A stretch of 64,000 nucleotides of DNA from positions 1 through 64,000 of the forward strand of contig CAIOSI010000032.1 of the NCBI GenBank assembly GCA_903860975.1, in the 5' to 3' direction. The notes under the pieces were generated by a model. It did no database searches. It was not told the origin of the DNA and saw nothing but the letters and a program-made list of their open reading frames with translations. Of this stretch, positions 27,922 to 37,944 are shown piece after piece. Within the stretch, counting starts at the first letter, position 1. Every line of letters starts with the position of its first letter. The DNA comes from an uncultured Alphaproteobacteria bacterium. Its GTDB lineage: Bacteria > Pseudomonadota > Alphaproteobacteria > Caulobacterales > Caulobacteraceae. Made by a program: the position numbers and the translations under genes.

Positions 27922-29373
27922 TCAGGCCTCGTAATTCTCCGCCACCATGCGATTCAGCAAACGAACGCCATAGCCGGTCGCGCCGTCTGGGATGGTGGGA
28001 ACCGATGAAGGCTTCTTCCAGGCGGTGCCGGCGATATCCAGGTGCGCCCAAGGCACGCCATTCGTGAAACGCTGAATAAACATGGCCGCCGTGATTGAAC
28101 CGCCTGGGCGACCGCCGGTGTTCTTCATGTCTGCGATCATAGAGTCGATTGCTTTATCGTATTGCCCCGGCAACGGCATACGCCACAGAGGTTCGCCCTC
28201 TGTGTTTGACGCGGCGATCAGGTTGCCCGCCAAGGTCTCATCGTTGGCGTAGCAGCCAGCAAGATCGTTCCCTAACGCCACGATGATCGCCCCGGTCAAC
28301 GTCGCCAGGTCGACCATGAATTTCGGCTTGAAACGGTCTTGGCAGTACCAGACGGCATCAGCCAGAACGAGACGGCCTTCGGCGTCGGTATTGATGATCT
28401 CAATCGTTTGCCCAGACATTGAGGTGACCACGTCGCCCGGTCGTTGAGCGTTGCCGTCCGGCATATTCTCAACCAAGCCCAGGATTCCCACGGCGTTGAC
28501 CTTCGCCTTACGTCCGGCGAGCACGTGCATCAGACCAGCGACGGCACCTGCACCGCCCATGTCCCACTTCATGTCTTCCATACCGTCGGCGGGTTTGATG
28601 GAGATGCCGCCGGTATCGAAACAGACCCCTTTGCCAATGAAGGCTATGGGCTGGGCGTTCTTATCTGAGGCTCCGTTCCACTTGATCACGGCAAGGTGGC
28701 TTTCACGGATGGAGCCTTGGCCCACACCCAACAGCGAGCCCATGCCGAGCTTCATCATTTCCGGCTCGCCCAAGATCTCGACCTCCAGGCCCAAAGTTTC
28801 CAGCGCCTTCACGCGGCGAGCGAATTCAGCGGGGTAAAGAACGTTCGGCGGTTCAGAAACCAGATCACGTGTGAAGCTCACTGCGTCTGCGAGCGCCGAA
28901 AGGGGCTCAAAAGCGTTCAGCGCCGCAGCGCAGTCGTCCGCGACGATCTCGGCTTTCAAGAGCGACGGCTTTTTGTCCACGAGCTCCTTTGTGCGGTATT
29001 TGTCGAAACGGTACACGGCGAGACGGACGCCCAGCGCAGCACGCGCGGCGAGCTCATGATCGGCATTCGGCAGTTCAATTCGCAGCGTCGTCAGGCCCGA
29101 AGCCTTCACAGCGTTATAGGCGCTTGCCGCAGCATGCTCGATGCCCAGCCCATCAACGCCGGTTTCCATGCCGACTCCAACCAACACCAGGCGAGCGGCG
29201 TCGAAATCGCCAGGCGCTAGCACATCCAAGATCTGCCCCTTCGCACCCTTAAACCGGCTGGCGGCCGCAGCCTGGCCCAAGATCCCTTCAAGCGCTCCGC
29301 CCTCGTAGACGATGCGGGCCAAAACGGTCTTCGCAGGCAAGGCAGAAGTGGCGGCGACGAACTCGATATCCAT
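27922..29373 (-). CDS. pepA: Leucyl aminopeptidase (M17)
   Basis: A cytosolic two-metal aminopeptidase of 483 residues releasing N-terminal residues from peptides. GKGVCFDTGGISIKPADGM near 250 carries the metal-binding Lys and Asp, and NTDAEGRLVLADA near 330 is the M17 signature with catalytic Arg. HLDIAGTAW near the C-terminus is also typical. ATG at 29371-29373. In other bacteria PepA also acts as a DNA-binding protein. It is divergent from lptF across 149 bp and read with holC. Confidence 0.97.
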   Translation of the reverse strand: MDIEFVAATSALPAKTVLARIVYEGGALEGILGQAAAASRFKGAKGQILDVLAPGDFDAARLVLVGVGMETGVDGLGIEHAAASAYNAVKASGLTTLRIELPNADHELAARAALGVRLAVYRFDKYRTKELVDKKPSLLKAEIVADDCAAALNAFEPLSALADAVSFTRDLVSEPPNVLYPAEFARRVKALETLGLEVEILGEPEMMKLGMGSLLGVGQGSIRESHLAVIKWNGASDKNAQPIAFIGKGVCFDTGGISIKPADGMEDMKWDMGGAGAVAGLMHVLAGRKAKVNAVGILGLVENMPDGNAQRPGDVVTSMSGQTIEIINTDAEGRLVLADAVWYCQDRFKPKFMVDLATLTGAIIVALGNDLAGCYANDETLAGNLIAASNTEGEPLWRMPLPGQYDKAIDSMIADMKNTGGRPGGSITAAMFIQRFTNGVPWAHLDIAGTAWKKPSSVPTIPDGATGYGVRLLNRMVAENYEA

Positions 29374-29522
29374 ATGGGCCTCTCATACGAAATGGGCATC
29401 ACCGGTCCAGACCAGCGCGCCCTTGAGCCGCCGGACTGTTGTCTGATGCGGCGACGCATGGTTTAGATCACCTCCGCGGCGGGGGCGCGGCAAAAACTCC
29501 GAATGAGCCGTAATTCTTATCC

Positions 29523-30659
29523 ATGCGCCTGATCGACCGATATTTGTTCCGCCAATTGCTTGGCCCAACCCTCCTCGCCGTCGCGGCGCTAACGGGGGTT
29601 GCGTTATTGAGTGAGAGCCTTTCGGGCCTCGACTACATCGTCAACCAGCGTCAGAGCGCGATTGTGTTTCTGAAACTCACGCTGCTCCACCTGCCAGAAT
29701 TGACGAACTTGACCCTGCCGATCGCAGTCTTCGTCGCGGCACTCGTCGCCTTGAACAGACTCCACACCGAACAGGAAATTATCGTCTGCTTTGCGGGAGG
29801 CATGAGCCGTTGGCGGGTCATTTCGCCGGCGATAAGATTGGCCAGCTGGATCACGCTACTCGCCCTGATCATGAACTTTTGGGTGCAGCCCCTGGCGTTC
29901 CGAACGCTTCGGGAATTGCTGACTGGCATCAAAACAGACGTTACCGCCACCCTTGTTCGGGAAGGGGAATTCACCCAGCCCGTGCCGGGTCTCACAGTTT
30001 ACGCCCAAAGTATCGACAGCAAGGGCGACATGCACAATCTCTTCATCCATCAAACCAAGGATGACGGGAGCGCGACGACCTATATGGCCAACAGCGGTCG
30101 GATCGAGAAGCGGGACGGCGGGCCGGTCCTGTTGATGCACGACGGATCCACTCAGGAATTCTCGCCTCGCGGGGTCTTGAACTTCCTTACCTTCAGTGAA
30201 TATCCCTACGCGCTAGATCAGGTCAGCAAACCCGATGCACTGGTCCACTACAAGCCGTCGGATCGTTATCTGCACGAGCTGTTCCATCCCGATCTGCAGC
30301 AAACGTGGGAGCAAAGAAATCGCAAAGGGCTGCTCGCCGAAGGTCATGCCCGGATCGCGTCGCCGCTCTACAATATCACTGCCATGGCGATGGCGCTTTC
30401 AGCCATCCTGGGCGGCGGATTTTCTCGCCTGGGCTATGGGCGACGTATCGCGCTTGTCGGGGGGGCTGCGATTCTGGTCCGGATTCTTGGCTTCGTGGCA
30501 CAGTCGGCAAGCGACGGGACTGTTTGGGTCAACACCCTTCAATATGCGATCCCCGTGGTCGCAACCGCAGTCGCCCTACGCACCATCTTCCGTCGGCGGG
30601 TAAGCCGAGCCATCGATATGCAGCAGCGATCGTCACGCATCGCGCAGGCTGCTGCATGA
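29523..30659 (+). CDS. lptF: LPS export ABC transporter permease LptF
   Basis: One of two permeases of the LptB2FGC complex that extracts lipopolysaccharide from the inner membrane. The 378-residue protein has a first helix after MRLIDRYLFRQLLGP, more helices near 55-120, a periplasmic beta-jellyroll (about 130-270), and three C-terminal helices. RYLFRQLLG is the usual coupling-helix start. The stop TGA at 30657-30659 overlaps the lptG ATG in ATGA, so the two permeases are translationally coupled. Confidence 0.95.
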   Translation: MRLIDRYLFRQLLGPTLLAVAALTGVALLSESLSGLDYIVNQRQSAIVFLKLTLLHLPELTNLTLPIAVFVAALVALNRLHTEQEIIVCFAGGMSRWRVISPAIRLASWITLLALIMNFWVQPLAFRTLRELLTGIKTDVTATLVREGEFTQPVPGLTVYAQSIDSKGDMHNLFIHQTKDDGSATTYMANSGRIEKRDGGPVLLMHDGSTQEFSPRGVLNFLTFSEYPYALDQVSKPDALVHYKPSDRYLHELFHPDLQQTWEQRNRKGLLAEGHARIASPLYNITAMAMALSAILGGGFSRLGYGRRIALVGGAAILVRILGFVAQSASDGTVWVNTLQYAIPVVATAVALRTIFRRRVSRAIDMQQRSSRIAQAAA

Positions 30660-31750
30660 ATCGCCTTGAACGCTACATACTCACACGCACGCTCAGCAGC
30701 GTCGGAGCCGCGCTGATCGTAATTTCCGCGATGATCCTGCTCGTCCAATTTGTGGACATTTCGCGCACTATAGGCGTGCGTGCTGACGTGAGCACGGGCG
30801 AGGTCCTTGGTCTGACGCTTCTCAAATCTCCAAGCGTAATCGAGCTTTTGCTGCCATTTGTGTTCCTGTTTGGCGGGATCGGCGCATTCGTAGGGTTGAA
30901 TCGGCGCAGCGAGCTCGTCGCGATGCGCGCCGCGGGCGTCTCAGCGTGGCGCTTCATAAGTCCCGCCGCCTGGGCAGCCTTCATTGGCGGAATCCTCGCG
31001 GTCGTAGCCATCGACCCGATTGCCTCGACGCTTAGCTCCAGATTTGATGCTGACCGCGCAAAAATCATGGCCAACTACCTAGGCGACGTTCCGAAGGATA
31101 TCTGGTTGCGTCAGGGCGACGACCACACCCAAATGGTGATCCACGCCGCCTCGCGCGACACAGTCAACGACGAGGTGAGGCTTCGTCATGTGTCGCTTTA
31201 TATCTACCAGAAGAATAAGGCCGGCCAGCCAGAGTTCAAACGTCGGCTCGAGGCTGCCGAGGCCGTCTTACGACCAGGGTTTTGGCAGCTCAAGGACGTC
31301 GGCGAAGCCACAGCCGGCGAGACCTCTGTTCGCTCCGATAGCCTGTCAATTCGCGCGACGCTGGATACGGAAGCCGCTGTGGAACGTTTCCCATCCCCGA
31401 CGGCGATTGCATTTTGGAAGCTTCCGGCGGCGATCAAACAGACAGAAGACTCAGGCTTTTCCGCGGCAGGATATCGGTTGCGTTTTCAGCAGCTTTTGGC
31501 AACGCCCCTGATGTTCGCGGCCATGGCGGTTCTGGCTGCGGCCTTCTCGCTTCGGCTCGTTCGGCTAGGAGGACTGGCCGGGCTGGCAGGCGCAGGTGTT
31601 GGACTGGGTTTTGCGGTCTATTTCTTCAACGCCTTCACCGGCGCGCTCGGGCGTGCCGACATTATTCCGCTTTTTGCAGCCGCGTGGGCGCCTGCTGTGG
31701 TGGCGCTTCTGTCTGGACTGACGCTGCTCTGCTACACCGAAGACGGTTGA
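30656..31750 (+). CDS. lptG: LPS export ABC transporter permease LptG
   Basis: The partner permease of LptF, 364 residues. It starts MNRLERYILTRTL, has the same layout of three N-terminal helices, a periplasmic jellyroll (about 130-250) and three C-terminal helices ending in a short tail. LLLPFVFLFGGIGAF near 65 and the AMRAAGVSAWRFISPA segment near 85-100 are the family's coupling region that contacts LptB. The open frame extends upstream to 30305 but that part is out-of-frame lptF; the ATGA overlap sets the start. Confidence 0.95.
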   Translation: MNRLERYILTRTLSSVGAALIVISAMILLVQFVDISRTIGVRADVSTGEVLGLTLLKSPSVIELLLPFVFLFGGIGAFVGLNRRSELVAMRAAGVSAWRFISPAAWAAFIGGILAVVAIDPIASTLSSRFDADRAKIMANYLGDVPKDIWLRQGDDHTQMVIHAASRDTVNDEVRLRHVSLYIYQKNKAGQPEFKRRLEAAEAVLRPGFWQLKDVGEATAGETSVRSDSLSIRATLDTEAAVERFPSPTAIAFWKLPAAIKQTEDSGFSAAGYRLRFQQLLATPLMFAAMAVLAAAFSLRLVRLGGLAGLAGAGVGLGFAVYFFNAFTGALGRADIIPLFAAAWAPAVVALLSGLTLLCYTEDG

Positions 31751-31814
31751 ATCGTTTGCGGTCCCGGCTATGCAGGCTGCAAGGCGCGTCGCGATAGGAA
31801 TCGGAAGTCTGAAG

Positions 31815-34313
31815 ATGAGTCCGCGTCGGCGCGTGCTGCACACAGCCGCCCCCCTTAATGCGGTCAAATGCGCGCTCCTCGCCGGCGCTGCGCTTGCTGT
31901 TCTGTGGCCGACGATCGTCTGCGCCCAAACCAACCGGCTTCAGGCCGATCCTGCGATCCGAAGTCCATTAGGTCACGATCAGCGCGGACAGATTCTGAAC
32001 AGCACCGGCGATCGCACGGAGAGACCCAAGGCTAAAGGTCCGGCAAACACCGACGGCCTCAAGCCTGGTGAGCTCTACATCGAAGCAGACCAGCTCATCC
32101 GTGACGATAAGAATGGCATCACGACGGCTGAAGGGTCCGTCGAGATCCGATATGAGGACCGCACACTTCGCGCCGACCGACTTGTCTACAAAGAAGCTCC
32201 GCCGCCGCCGGAAGGCCAGTCGCGTGTGCACGAAAAGGAGGCGCCGGCCCAAGGCGTGATCCGCGCCTTCGGCCACGTCCAGGTGATCCACGACAACGGT
32301 AACGTCGAATACGCCGACCAGATGACCCTGGACGACAAGATGCAGGCTGCCGTAGCGGTGGGCTTCTCGTCGCGAATAAAGGACGAACGTACCAATCAGA
32401 ACATTCTGATTGCCGGTGCCAGCGCTGTGCGGCGTTCCGAGGATTTCCAGGAACTCAACAAGGCCATCTACACACCCTGCCCCGTCTGCGTCGGCGATAC
32501 GCCCAAGGATCCCACATGGTCGATTACAGCTGACCGCGTGGTGCAGGACAACGTTCATCACCTTATCTATTATCGACACGCCAAGATCCGGATCCTCGGC
32601 ATCCCGGTCTTCTACTTCCCCGTCTTTTGGCACGCCGACCCGTCCGCTGACCGGGTATCGGGACTATTGTCACCGCGGATCGGTTTCAATAGCCGGCGCG
32701 GCTTCTCTTACGATCAGCCCTATGCGTGGATTATTAGCCCTTCGGCAGACCTGACAATTGCCCCACAGATCAATTCCAAGGCCAATCCATTCCTGAACCT
32801 GGAGTATCGGCAGGCCTTTAAGACTGGTCAGATCGATTTCCGCATGGGTTATACTCATGAGGCCGATCTCGACAGTAAGGGCAATCGCTTCGGCGACAAC
32901 ACCAACCGCAGCTATATTTTGGGTCGAGGCGCGTTCCATATTGACGACAAATGGGTCGTCGGCTTCACCGCCGAGCGGGCATCAGATCCGCTGATCTTCG
33001 ACAAATATGACGTCGGTCGGGTATACGAAGCTCGCGGCCTCTACGTTGCTGACGACCGCCGTCTCATCAGCCAGGCCTACGCGATCCGACAGGGTGAAAA
33101 TTCTTTCGCCTCGATCGCTGCCTTCAGTGTGCAAGGCCTCCGCCCGAGCGACAATAACCGCACCTTCCCAATCGTGGCGCCCATCATTGATGCGCGCTAC
33201 GAGGATCCCACAGACGTGCTGGGCGGTAGGGTGCGCTTTACCGCCAGCGCAGTGTCTTTGACCCGAGACCAGTCGCCGGACAATGTCTTCTTAAAACAGC
33301 CCGGCCTCGACAGTAGCCGGATCAGTGGTGGCCTTGATTGGCGCCGGATCTTCAACTCCCAAAGTGGCCTGCGCGTCGAGCCGTTCATCGATCTGCGTCT
33401 CGACGGCTACACGGTAAGCAACATCCTGACCGGGGTCAGCGCCACATCGTTAGCTTTACCTGCAACGCCGATCACGACGAGGTCAAACAACCAGGCCCGA
33501 GCGTTGGGCGTGGTCGGGGCGGATATTTCATACCCATTCTACCGGCGCTTAAATGACGCCACCATCGTCCTAGAGCCCCTCGTTCAGGTCGCGGCCTCGC
33601 CAAAGGCCCAACAGGTCACGATAGGGCACAACGCAACGGGCAAGCCGGTCTACCTCGATGAGGACTCCATTGCCTTTGAGTTCGACGAGACCACGCTTTT
33701 TCAGGCTAACAAATTTCCCGGCGCAGACCTCTACGAAGATGGCCTGCGCCTCAACGTTGCCAGCCGTGGCTCCATCCTTTGGGACGACGGCCGGCGCGCC
33801 AGTCTGCTGGTCGGCCGCAGCTACCGCAATACGCCCAACACCGTTTTTGCCGCCGGTTCCGGCCTAACCGGCCGGGCGTCGGACTGGATCGTAGCTGGCG
33901 ATGCTCAGCCTTGGCAGGGATTATCCTTCTTCGCACGCACCCGGCTCGATACCGAAACACTCCAGGTTCACCGCCTGGAGGCGGGCCTGAACGTCAATAA
34001 CAAGTGGGGCACGGGCTATATACGCTATCTGAAGGATGATCAGGGCATCAATGGCGTGCCGATTAAAAATTTGGACATTGGCGGCGACCTGAACGTTACT
34101 CAACATTGGGGCCTGAGCACCTACGGTAACCGCGATCTAAGCAAGAATGCGTGGGTCATCCGCGACGTCGGCGTATTCTACAAGGATGATTGCATTCGGG
34201 TTGACGTGTTCTATCGCCACGAAGACGTTATTGTCGGTCGCTTGGGCAGCAGCGACCAACTTTCCGTGCGCCTAACGCTCGCCACATTAGGCGCACCATT
34301 TTATGGCAGATAA
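31815..34313 (+). CDS. lptD: LPS-assembly outer membrane protein LptD
   Basis: Inserts lipopolysaccharide into the outer leaflet, with LptE. About 832 residues. A signal peptide (CALLAGAALAVLWPTIVCAQT) ends near residue 40. An OstA/LptA-like jellyroll follows: YIEADQLIRDDKNGITTAEG, then LRADRLVYKE. The remainder is a beta-barrel rich in aromatic residues, ending in FYGR. KAIYTPCPVCVGDTP holds two close cysteines, possible disulfide partners. ATG at 31815 is preceded by GGAAG; an ATG at 31770 lacks one. It overlaps the surA frame and lies in the lptFG operon. Confidence 0.93.
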   Translation: MSPRRRVLHTAAPLNAVKCALLAGAALAVLWPTIVCAQTNRLQADPAIRSPLGHDQRGQILNSTGDRTERPKAKGPANTDGLKPGELYIEADQLIRDDKNGITTAEGSVEIRYEDRTLRADRLVYKEAPPPPEGQSRVHEKEAPAQGVIRAFGHVQVIHDNGNVEYADQMTLDDKMQAAVAVGFSSRIKDERTNQNILIAGASAVRRSEDFQELNKAIYTPCPVCVGDTPKDPTWSITADRVVQDNVHHLIYYRHAKIRILGIPVFYFPVFWHADPSADRVSGLLSPRIGFNSRRGFSYDQPYAWIISPSADLTIAPQINSKANPFLNLEYRQAFKTGQIDFRMGYTHEADLDSKGNRFGDNTNRSYILGRGAFHIDDKWVVGFTAERASDPLIFDKYDVGRVYEARGLYVADDRRLISQAYAIRQGENSFASIAAFSVQGLRPSDNNRTFPIVAPIIDARYEDPTDVLGGRVRFTASAVSLTRDQSPDNVFLKQPGLDSSRISGGLDWRRIFNSQSGLRVEPFIDLRLDGYTVSNILTGVSATSLALPATPITTRSNNQARALGVVGADISYPFYRRLNDATIVLEPLVQVAASPKAQQVTIGHNATGKPVYLDEDSIAFEFDETTLFQANKFPGADLYEDGLRLNVASRGSILWDDGRRASLLVGRSYRNTPNTVFAAGSGLTGRASDWIVAGDAQPWQGLSFFARTRLDTETLQVHRLEAGLNVNNKWGTGYIRYLKDDQGINGVPIKNLDIGGDLNVTQHWGLSTYGNRDLSKNAWVIRDVGVFYKDDCIRVDVFYRHEDVIVGRLGSSDQLSVRLTLATLGAPFYGR

Positions 34314-34356
34314 GAAATGCGGCCGGACGCGGCCGAACGAGGGAATGATCTCATCC

Positions 34357-35754
34357 ATGATGCGCGCGCGTAACGTCACGAGCCGGGGGGCGCGGGGCGC
34401 TGTTACCGCAGCGGCCCTGTTGGCTGCTACCCTGCCTTTGGGCTCGAAGGCCCTCAGTCAGCCAGCCGCGCCTCAGGCTCCTGCGGCAGCGGTGAACGCT
34501 TTGACACCGTTCACGCCTCAGCCGGCCGCACCGCGTGACCAGCTCACCGCGATGCGCCCGATGTCGGAATCAGTGGCTGCGATCGTCAACGACGAGATCA
34601 TTTCGACCTATGATCTGGCGCAACGAATGCGCCTGCTGATCGCCACGACAGGCGTTCAGCCGACTCAAGAGACGCTGCCCCAGTTCCAGCAGCAGGCGCT
34701 GATCTCATTGGTTGATGAGCGGCTGCAGTTGCAGGAACTGAAGAGGGTCGAAAAAGATCAAAAGTTTTCCATCATCGCCAAGGATGAAGAGGTCCTCGAA
34801 GAACTCGCTAGTGAGGCCCAACAGATCAATATGAAACCTGATGCCTTCCTGGCCGCCATGCGGGCTCAAGGCATCGCCTCGGACACCCTCTACCAACAAA
34901 TTCGAGCCCAAGTTAGTTGGGGGCACTGGATTCGCGGGCGCTACGGATCTCGCCTGCGGATCGGCGAAGACCAGATCAAAGCCACCCAAGCTCGCCTGAC
35001 CGCTGCAGCGTCCAAACCCCAGTACGAGGTCAGCGAAGTCTTCCTCGACGCTTCGCGTACGGGCGGCATGGACGCCGCCCTCCAAGGCGCCACTCAGCTC
35101 GTCGCTCAAATTCAGCAGGGCGCTCCGTTTGCTGCTGTCGCACGTCAATTCTCAGCCTCATCCACCGCAGCAGCCGGCGGCGAAGCGGGCTGGATAAGCC
35201 CTGGCGAACTGCCCGCTGAGGTCGATGCGACGCTCGACAAGCTGCGTCCGGGCCAACTTTCCCCGCCCATCCCGGTCAAGGACGGCGTCTACATCATCTA
35301 TCTGAAAGACAAGCGTTCCGGCGCCGGGCAGACACTTGTGAGCCTCAAGCAGGCCGCCATTGCTCTGGCGCCGAGCGCGACAGAAGCCGAAACCGACGCG
35401 GCGAAAGCCAAACTGGTGGCCGTCCGTGCGCAGATCAAGGACTGCAAAACCCTTGAATCCACGGTCGGAAAATCCTCAGGTGTCGTCGCGGGCGACTTGG
35501 GCGAAGCTGAAATCGCCGATCTGCTGCCGGAATTTGCTGAAGCTGCCAAGACGCTGCAGCCCGGCCAGCTTTCCCAACCGATCCGCACAAAGGTGGGACT
35601 GCACGTGTTGGCCGTCTGCGGTAAGCGCGCCGCCGGCGCGGCTCAGGTCGATCACGATCAGATCGAAAACCGGCTTACGGGCGAGCAACTCAGCATGGTC
35701 TCGCGACGTTACATGCGCGACCTGCGGAATTCCGCGACCATAGAGTACAGGTGA
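34357..35754 (+). CDS. surA: Periplasmic chaperone/PPIase SurA
   Basis: Escorts outer membrane proteins, including LptD, to the BAM complex. From the chosen ATG it has about 465 residues: a signal peptide (AVTAAALLAATLPLGS), the N-terminal SurA domain (SVAAIVNDEIISTYDLAQRM near 70-90), and parvulin-type domains (QYEVSEVFLDA near 218; GDLGEAEIADLLPEF near 385). The start is uncertain: ATGs at 34303, 34345, 34357 and 34360 are all in frame. I prefer 34357 because it gives a normal signal-peptide length, with GAGGGA 12 bases upstream. Placement next to lptD is conserved. Confidence 0.92.
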   Translation: MMRARNVTSRGARGAVTAAALLAATLPLGSKALSQPAAPQAPAAAVNALTPFTPQPAAPRDQLTAMRPMSESVAAIVNDEIISTYDLAQRMRLLIATTGVQPTQETLPQFQQQALISLVDERLQLQELKRVEKDQKFSIIAKDEEVLEELASEAQQINMKPDAFLAAMRAQGIASDTLYQQIRAQVSWGHWIRGRYGSRLRIGEDQIKATQARLTAAASKPQYEVSEVFLDASRTGGMDAALQGATQLVAQIQQGAPFAAVARQFSASSTAAAGGEAGWISPGELPAEVDATLDKLRPGQLSPPIPVKDGVYIIYLKDKRSGAGQTLVSLKQAAIALAPSATEAETDAAKAKLVAVRAQIKDCKTLESTVGKSSGVVAGDLGEAEIADLLPEFAEAAKTLQPGQLSQPIRTKVGLHVLAVCGKRAAGAAQVDHDQIENRLTGEQLSMVSRRYMRDLRNSATIEYR

Positions 35755-35770
35755 CCATAGTGGTGATCTG

Positions 35771-36793
35771 GTGAGGGCTGGCCCGCTCGCCCTGACGCTT
35801 GGCGATCCAGCTGGTATCGGACCCGAGATCGTCGTTAAGGCGTGGCACGCGCTCCGACGCTCCGGCCCCCCCTTCCTGGTGGTCGGCGACGCACAGTCCC
35901 TGGCATCGGCCTCAGCAGGCGGCGGCTCAATTCTCCGGCCGATCCTCGCCCCATCGGAAGCTCGAGCCGTTTTCCGCGACGCCTTGCCAGTGCTTGATCT
36001 GCCGTTGCGCAGCCCGGTCGTTGCGGGACAACCTTCTGCGGCCTCTGCGGCAGCGATCATCCAATGGATCGAAACTGCCGTAGGACTCGCGCTATCGGGC
36101 GCAGTCTGCGGGGTTGTCACCGCGCCCATCGCCAAGGCTCCGCTCTACCAAGCGGGTTTCAAGTTTCCGGGCCACACTGAATTTCTGGGCAAACTCACGG
36201 CCACCAAACAATTCGAAGGCGCTCGTGGACCGGTGATGATGCTAACCGCCCGCGATTTGCGCGTCGCCTTGGTCACAATCCATGAGCCCCTAGCCAAGGT
36301 CCCCGGCCTGCTGAGCATCGAGGCGATCGTCAACACAAGTCTCGTAACGGCGCAGAGCCTGCAGCGCGATTTTGGAATTGCCAAGCCCCGACTGGCGGTC
36401 GCGGGTCTCAATCCGCACGCTGGTGAGGGGGGCGGCATCGGTCGCGAGGAGATCGAGATCGTCGCGCCTGCAATTCAAGCCCTCAAGGATCTGGGAATTG
36501 ATGTTACGGGGCCACATCCAGCGGACACTCTGTTCGCAGAGGCTTCGCGCGATCGATATGATGTCGCTATTTGCCTCTATCACGATCAGGGCCTCATCCC
36601 GATCAAAATGCTGGATTTTTGGGGCGGGGTTAACGTGACGCTTGGGCTTCCAATCGTACGGACTTCGCCCGACCACGGGACGGCTTTTGATATCGCAGGT
36701 CGCGGCATCGCCAGAGCTGATAGTCTGGTCGCCGCCGTTCGGCTTGCCGATAGAATGGCCAAGGGGCGCGCCGCTGGGGCCAGAGCGGGGTGA
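35771..36793 (+). CDS. pdxA: 4-hydroxythreonine-4-phosphate dehydrogenase
   Basis: Pyridoxal phosphate synthesis (DXP-dependent route), NAD-dependent and metal-requiring. The 340-residue protein begins with LALTLGDPAGIGPEIVVKAW, the family signature. FPGHTEFLGKLT near 135 and NPHAGEGGGIGREE near 217 bind metal and substrate. CLYHDQGLIPIKML near 273 carries a further metal-binding His. GTG start at 35771. The stop overlaps the rsmA start (GTGA). The pdxA-rsmA pair downstream of surA is a conserved arrangement. Confidence 0.96.
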   Translation: MRAGPLALTLGDPAGIGPEIVVKAWHALRRSGPPFLVVGDAQSLASASAGGGSILRPILAPSEARAVFRDALPVLDLPLRSPVVAGQPSAASAAAIIQWIETAVGLALSGAVCGVVTAPIAKAPLYQAGFKFPGHTEFLGKLTATKQFEGARGPVMMLTARDLRVALVTIHEPLAKVPGLLSIEAIVNTSLVTAQSLQRDFGIAKPRLAVAGLNPHAGEGGGIGREEIEIVAPAIQALKDLGIDVTGPHPADTLFAEASRDRYDVAICLYHDQGLIPIKMLDFWGGVNVTLGLPIVRTSPDHGTAFDIAGRGIARADSLVAAVRLADRMAKGRAAGARAG

Positions 36794-37620
36794 GTCTCGA
36801 TGCACTTCCGCCACTGCGCGACGCCCTCGCCGAGCACGGTTTGCTGGCCAAGAAGGCGTTCGGCCAGCACTTCCTTCTCGACCTTAACATCACCCGCAAG
36901 ATCGTACGGCTAGCCGGCCTTACGCCAGGTGATCGAGTGATCGAAGTCGGGCCAGGGCCCGGCGGTCTCACACGCGCGCTCCTCGAAGCCAGCCTAAGGG
37001 TCACCGCGATCGAGAAAGATCAGCGGTTCGGACCGCTACTCAAAGATCTAGCGCAAGCCACGGACCCCGGCACCCTGACCCTTGTCTTCGCCGATGCGCT
37101 CAGCGTCGAGGAATCCGTGCTGATGGCTGGCGAACCGGGCCACGTGGTCTCAAACCTGCCTTACAATGTAGGGACGGCCCTACTCATCAAATGGCTGACG
37201 GGCCCGTGGATGCCAGCTTCCATGACCTTGATGTTTCAGAAGGAAGTCGCCCAACGAATAGTCGCGCCCGTGAACGGTCAGGCCTACGGTCGCTTGGCCA
37301 TAATTGCTCAGGCGACCTGCGAGGCTCACACCGTGATGGATGTCCCGGCGCGTGCTTTCACCCCGCCGCCAAAGGTGGAATCGGCCGTGGTTCGCCTAAG
37401 GCCCCGCACTGATCGGCCTTCGCCCGGCCGACTGGAAGCCCTCCAACGGCTCACGGCCGCGGCCTTCGGGCAGCGCCGCAAGATGCTTCGCACCAGTCTC
37501 AAGGGCATGGTAGGCGAGCCACTTATTGAAGCCGCTGGCCTCGACCCTGCGGCGCGGGCCGAAACAGTCAGTGTTGACGGATTCCTGCGACTTGCTGATG
37601 CTTGGATCGCGGCGCGCTGA
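36790..37620 (+). CDS. rsmA: 16S rRNA (adenine1518/1519-N6) dimethyltransferase
   Basis: Also called KsgA. Dimethylates two adenines in 16S rRNA helix 45, a late 30S assembly check. The 276-residue protein has KKAFGQHFLLDLNITRKI near residue 20, motif I VIEVGPGPGGLTRALLE near 48, and the catalytic SNLPYNVGTALL near 118 (NLPY motif). FxPPPKVESAVVRL near 195 is also typical. The GTG start overlaps the pdxA stop. It ends the lpt-sur-pdx operon; a 324-bp gap follows. Confidence 0.96.
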   Translation: MSLDALPPLRDALAEHGLLAKKAFGQHFLLDLNITRKIVRLAGLTPGDRVIEVGPGPGGLTRALLEASLRVTAIEKDQRFGPLLKDLAQATDPGTLTLVFADALSVEESVLMAGEPGHVVSNLPYNVGTALLIKWLTGPWMPASMTLMFQKEVAQRIVAPVNGQAYGRLAIIAQATCEAHTVMDVPARAFTPPPKVESAVVRLRPRTDRPSPGRLEALQRLTAAAFGQRRKMLRTSLKGMVGEPLIEAAGLDPAARAETVSVDGFLRLADAWIAAR

Positions 37621-37944
37621 CGGGTGGCGAAGGCCATCGGCAGGTCCTGCGGCTCAAGATGACGCATCGGAAACGCGACCGAGTGAGGATCGGTGCCTTA
37701 TGGCAGGCCTGCGTCGGTTAGACACAAAGCCGCAGGCCGGGAGGTACGCCAGCCGGATAGGGGCATCATTCAAGGTACCAAATTGGCGCTGTGTCGGGAA
37801 TTTAGAACGTCTTGGTTCGCTCAACGCGCCCCTCCTGGCCTGCTCCAAGTGGGTTGCAAAAACGCTCCGGGGACCGAGTTTGCATCTTTGCCTTCGGTGA
37901 AATTCCGGCAATCCCATTAGAACGAGACAAGCTAAGGAGACCCG
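37621..37944. other. Intergenic stretch holding the DUF969 operon promoter
   Basis: No gene seen. The 3' end contains AAGGAGA (about 37934-37940), a strong ribosome-binding site for the next gene. The promoter of that operon should lie here; TTGCAA near 37855 is a possible -35 element without a clear -10. Confidence 0.4.

Noticed and set aside
30305..30655. N-terminal extension of the lptG frame
   Set aside because: It is lptF in another frame; the ATGA overlap at 30656 gives the normal LptG start.
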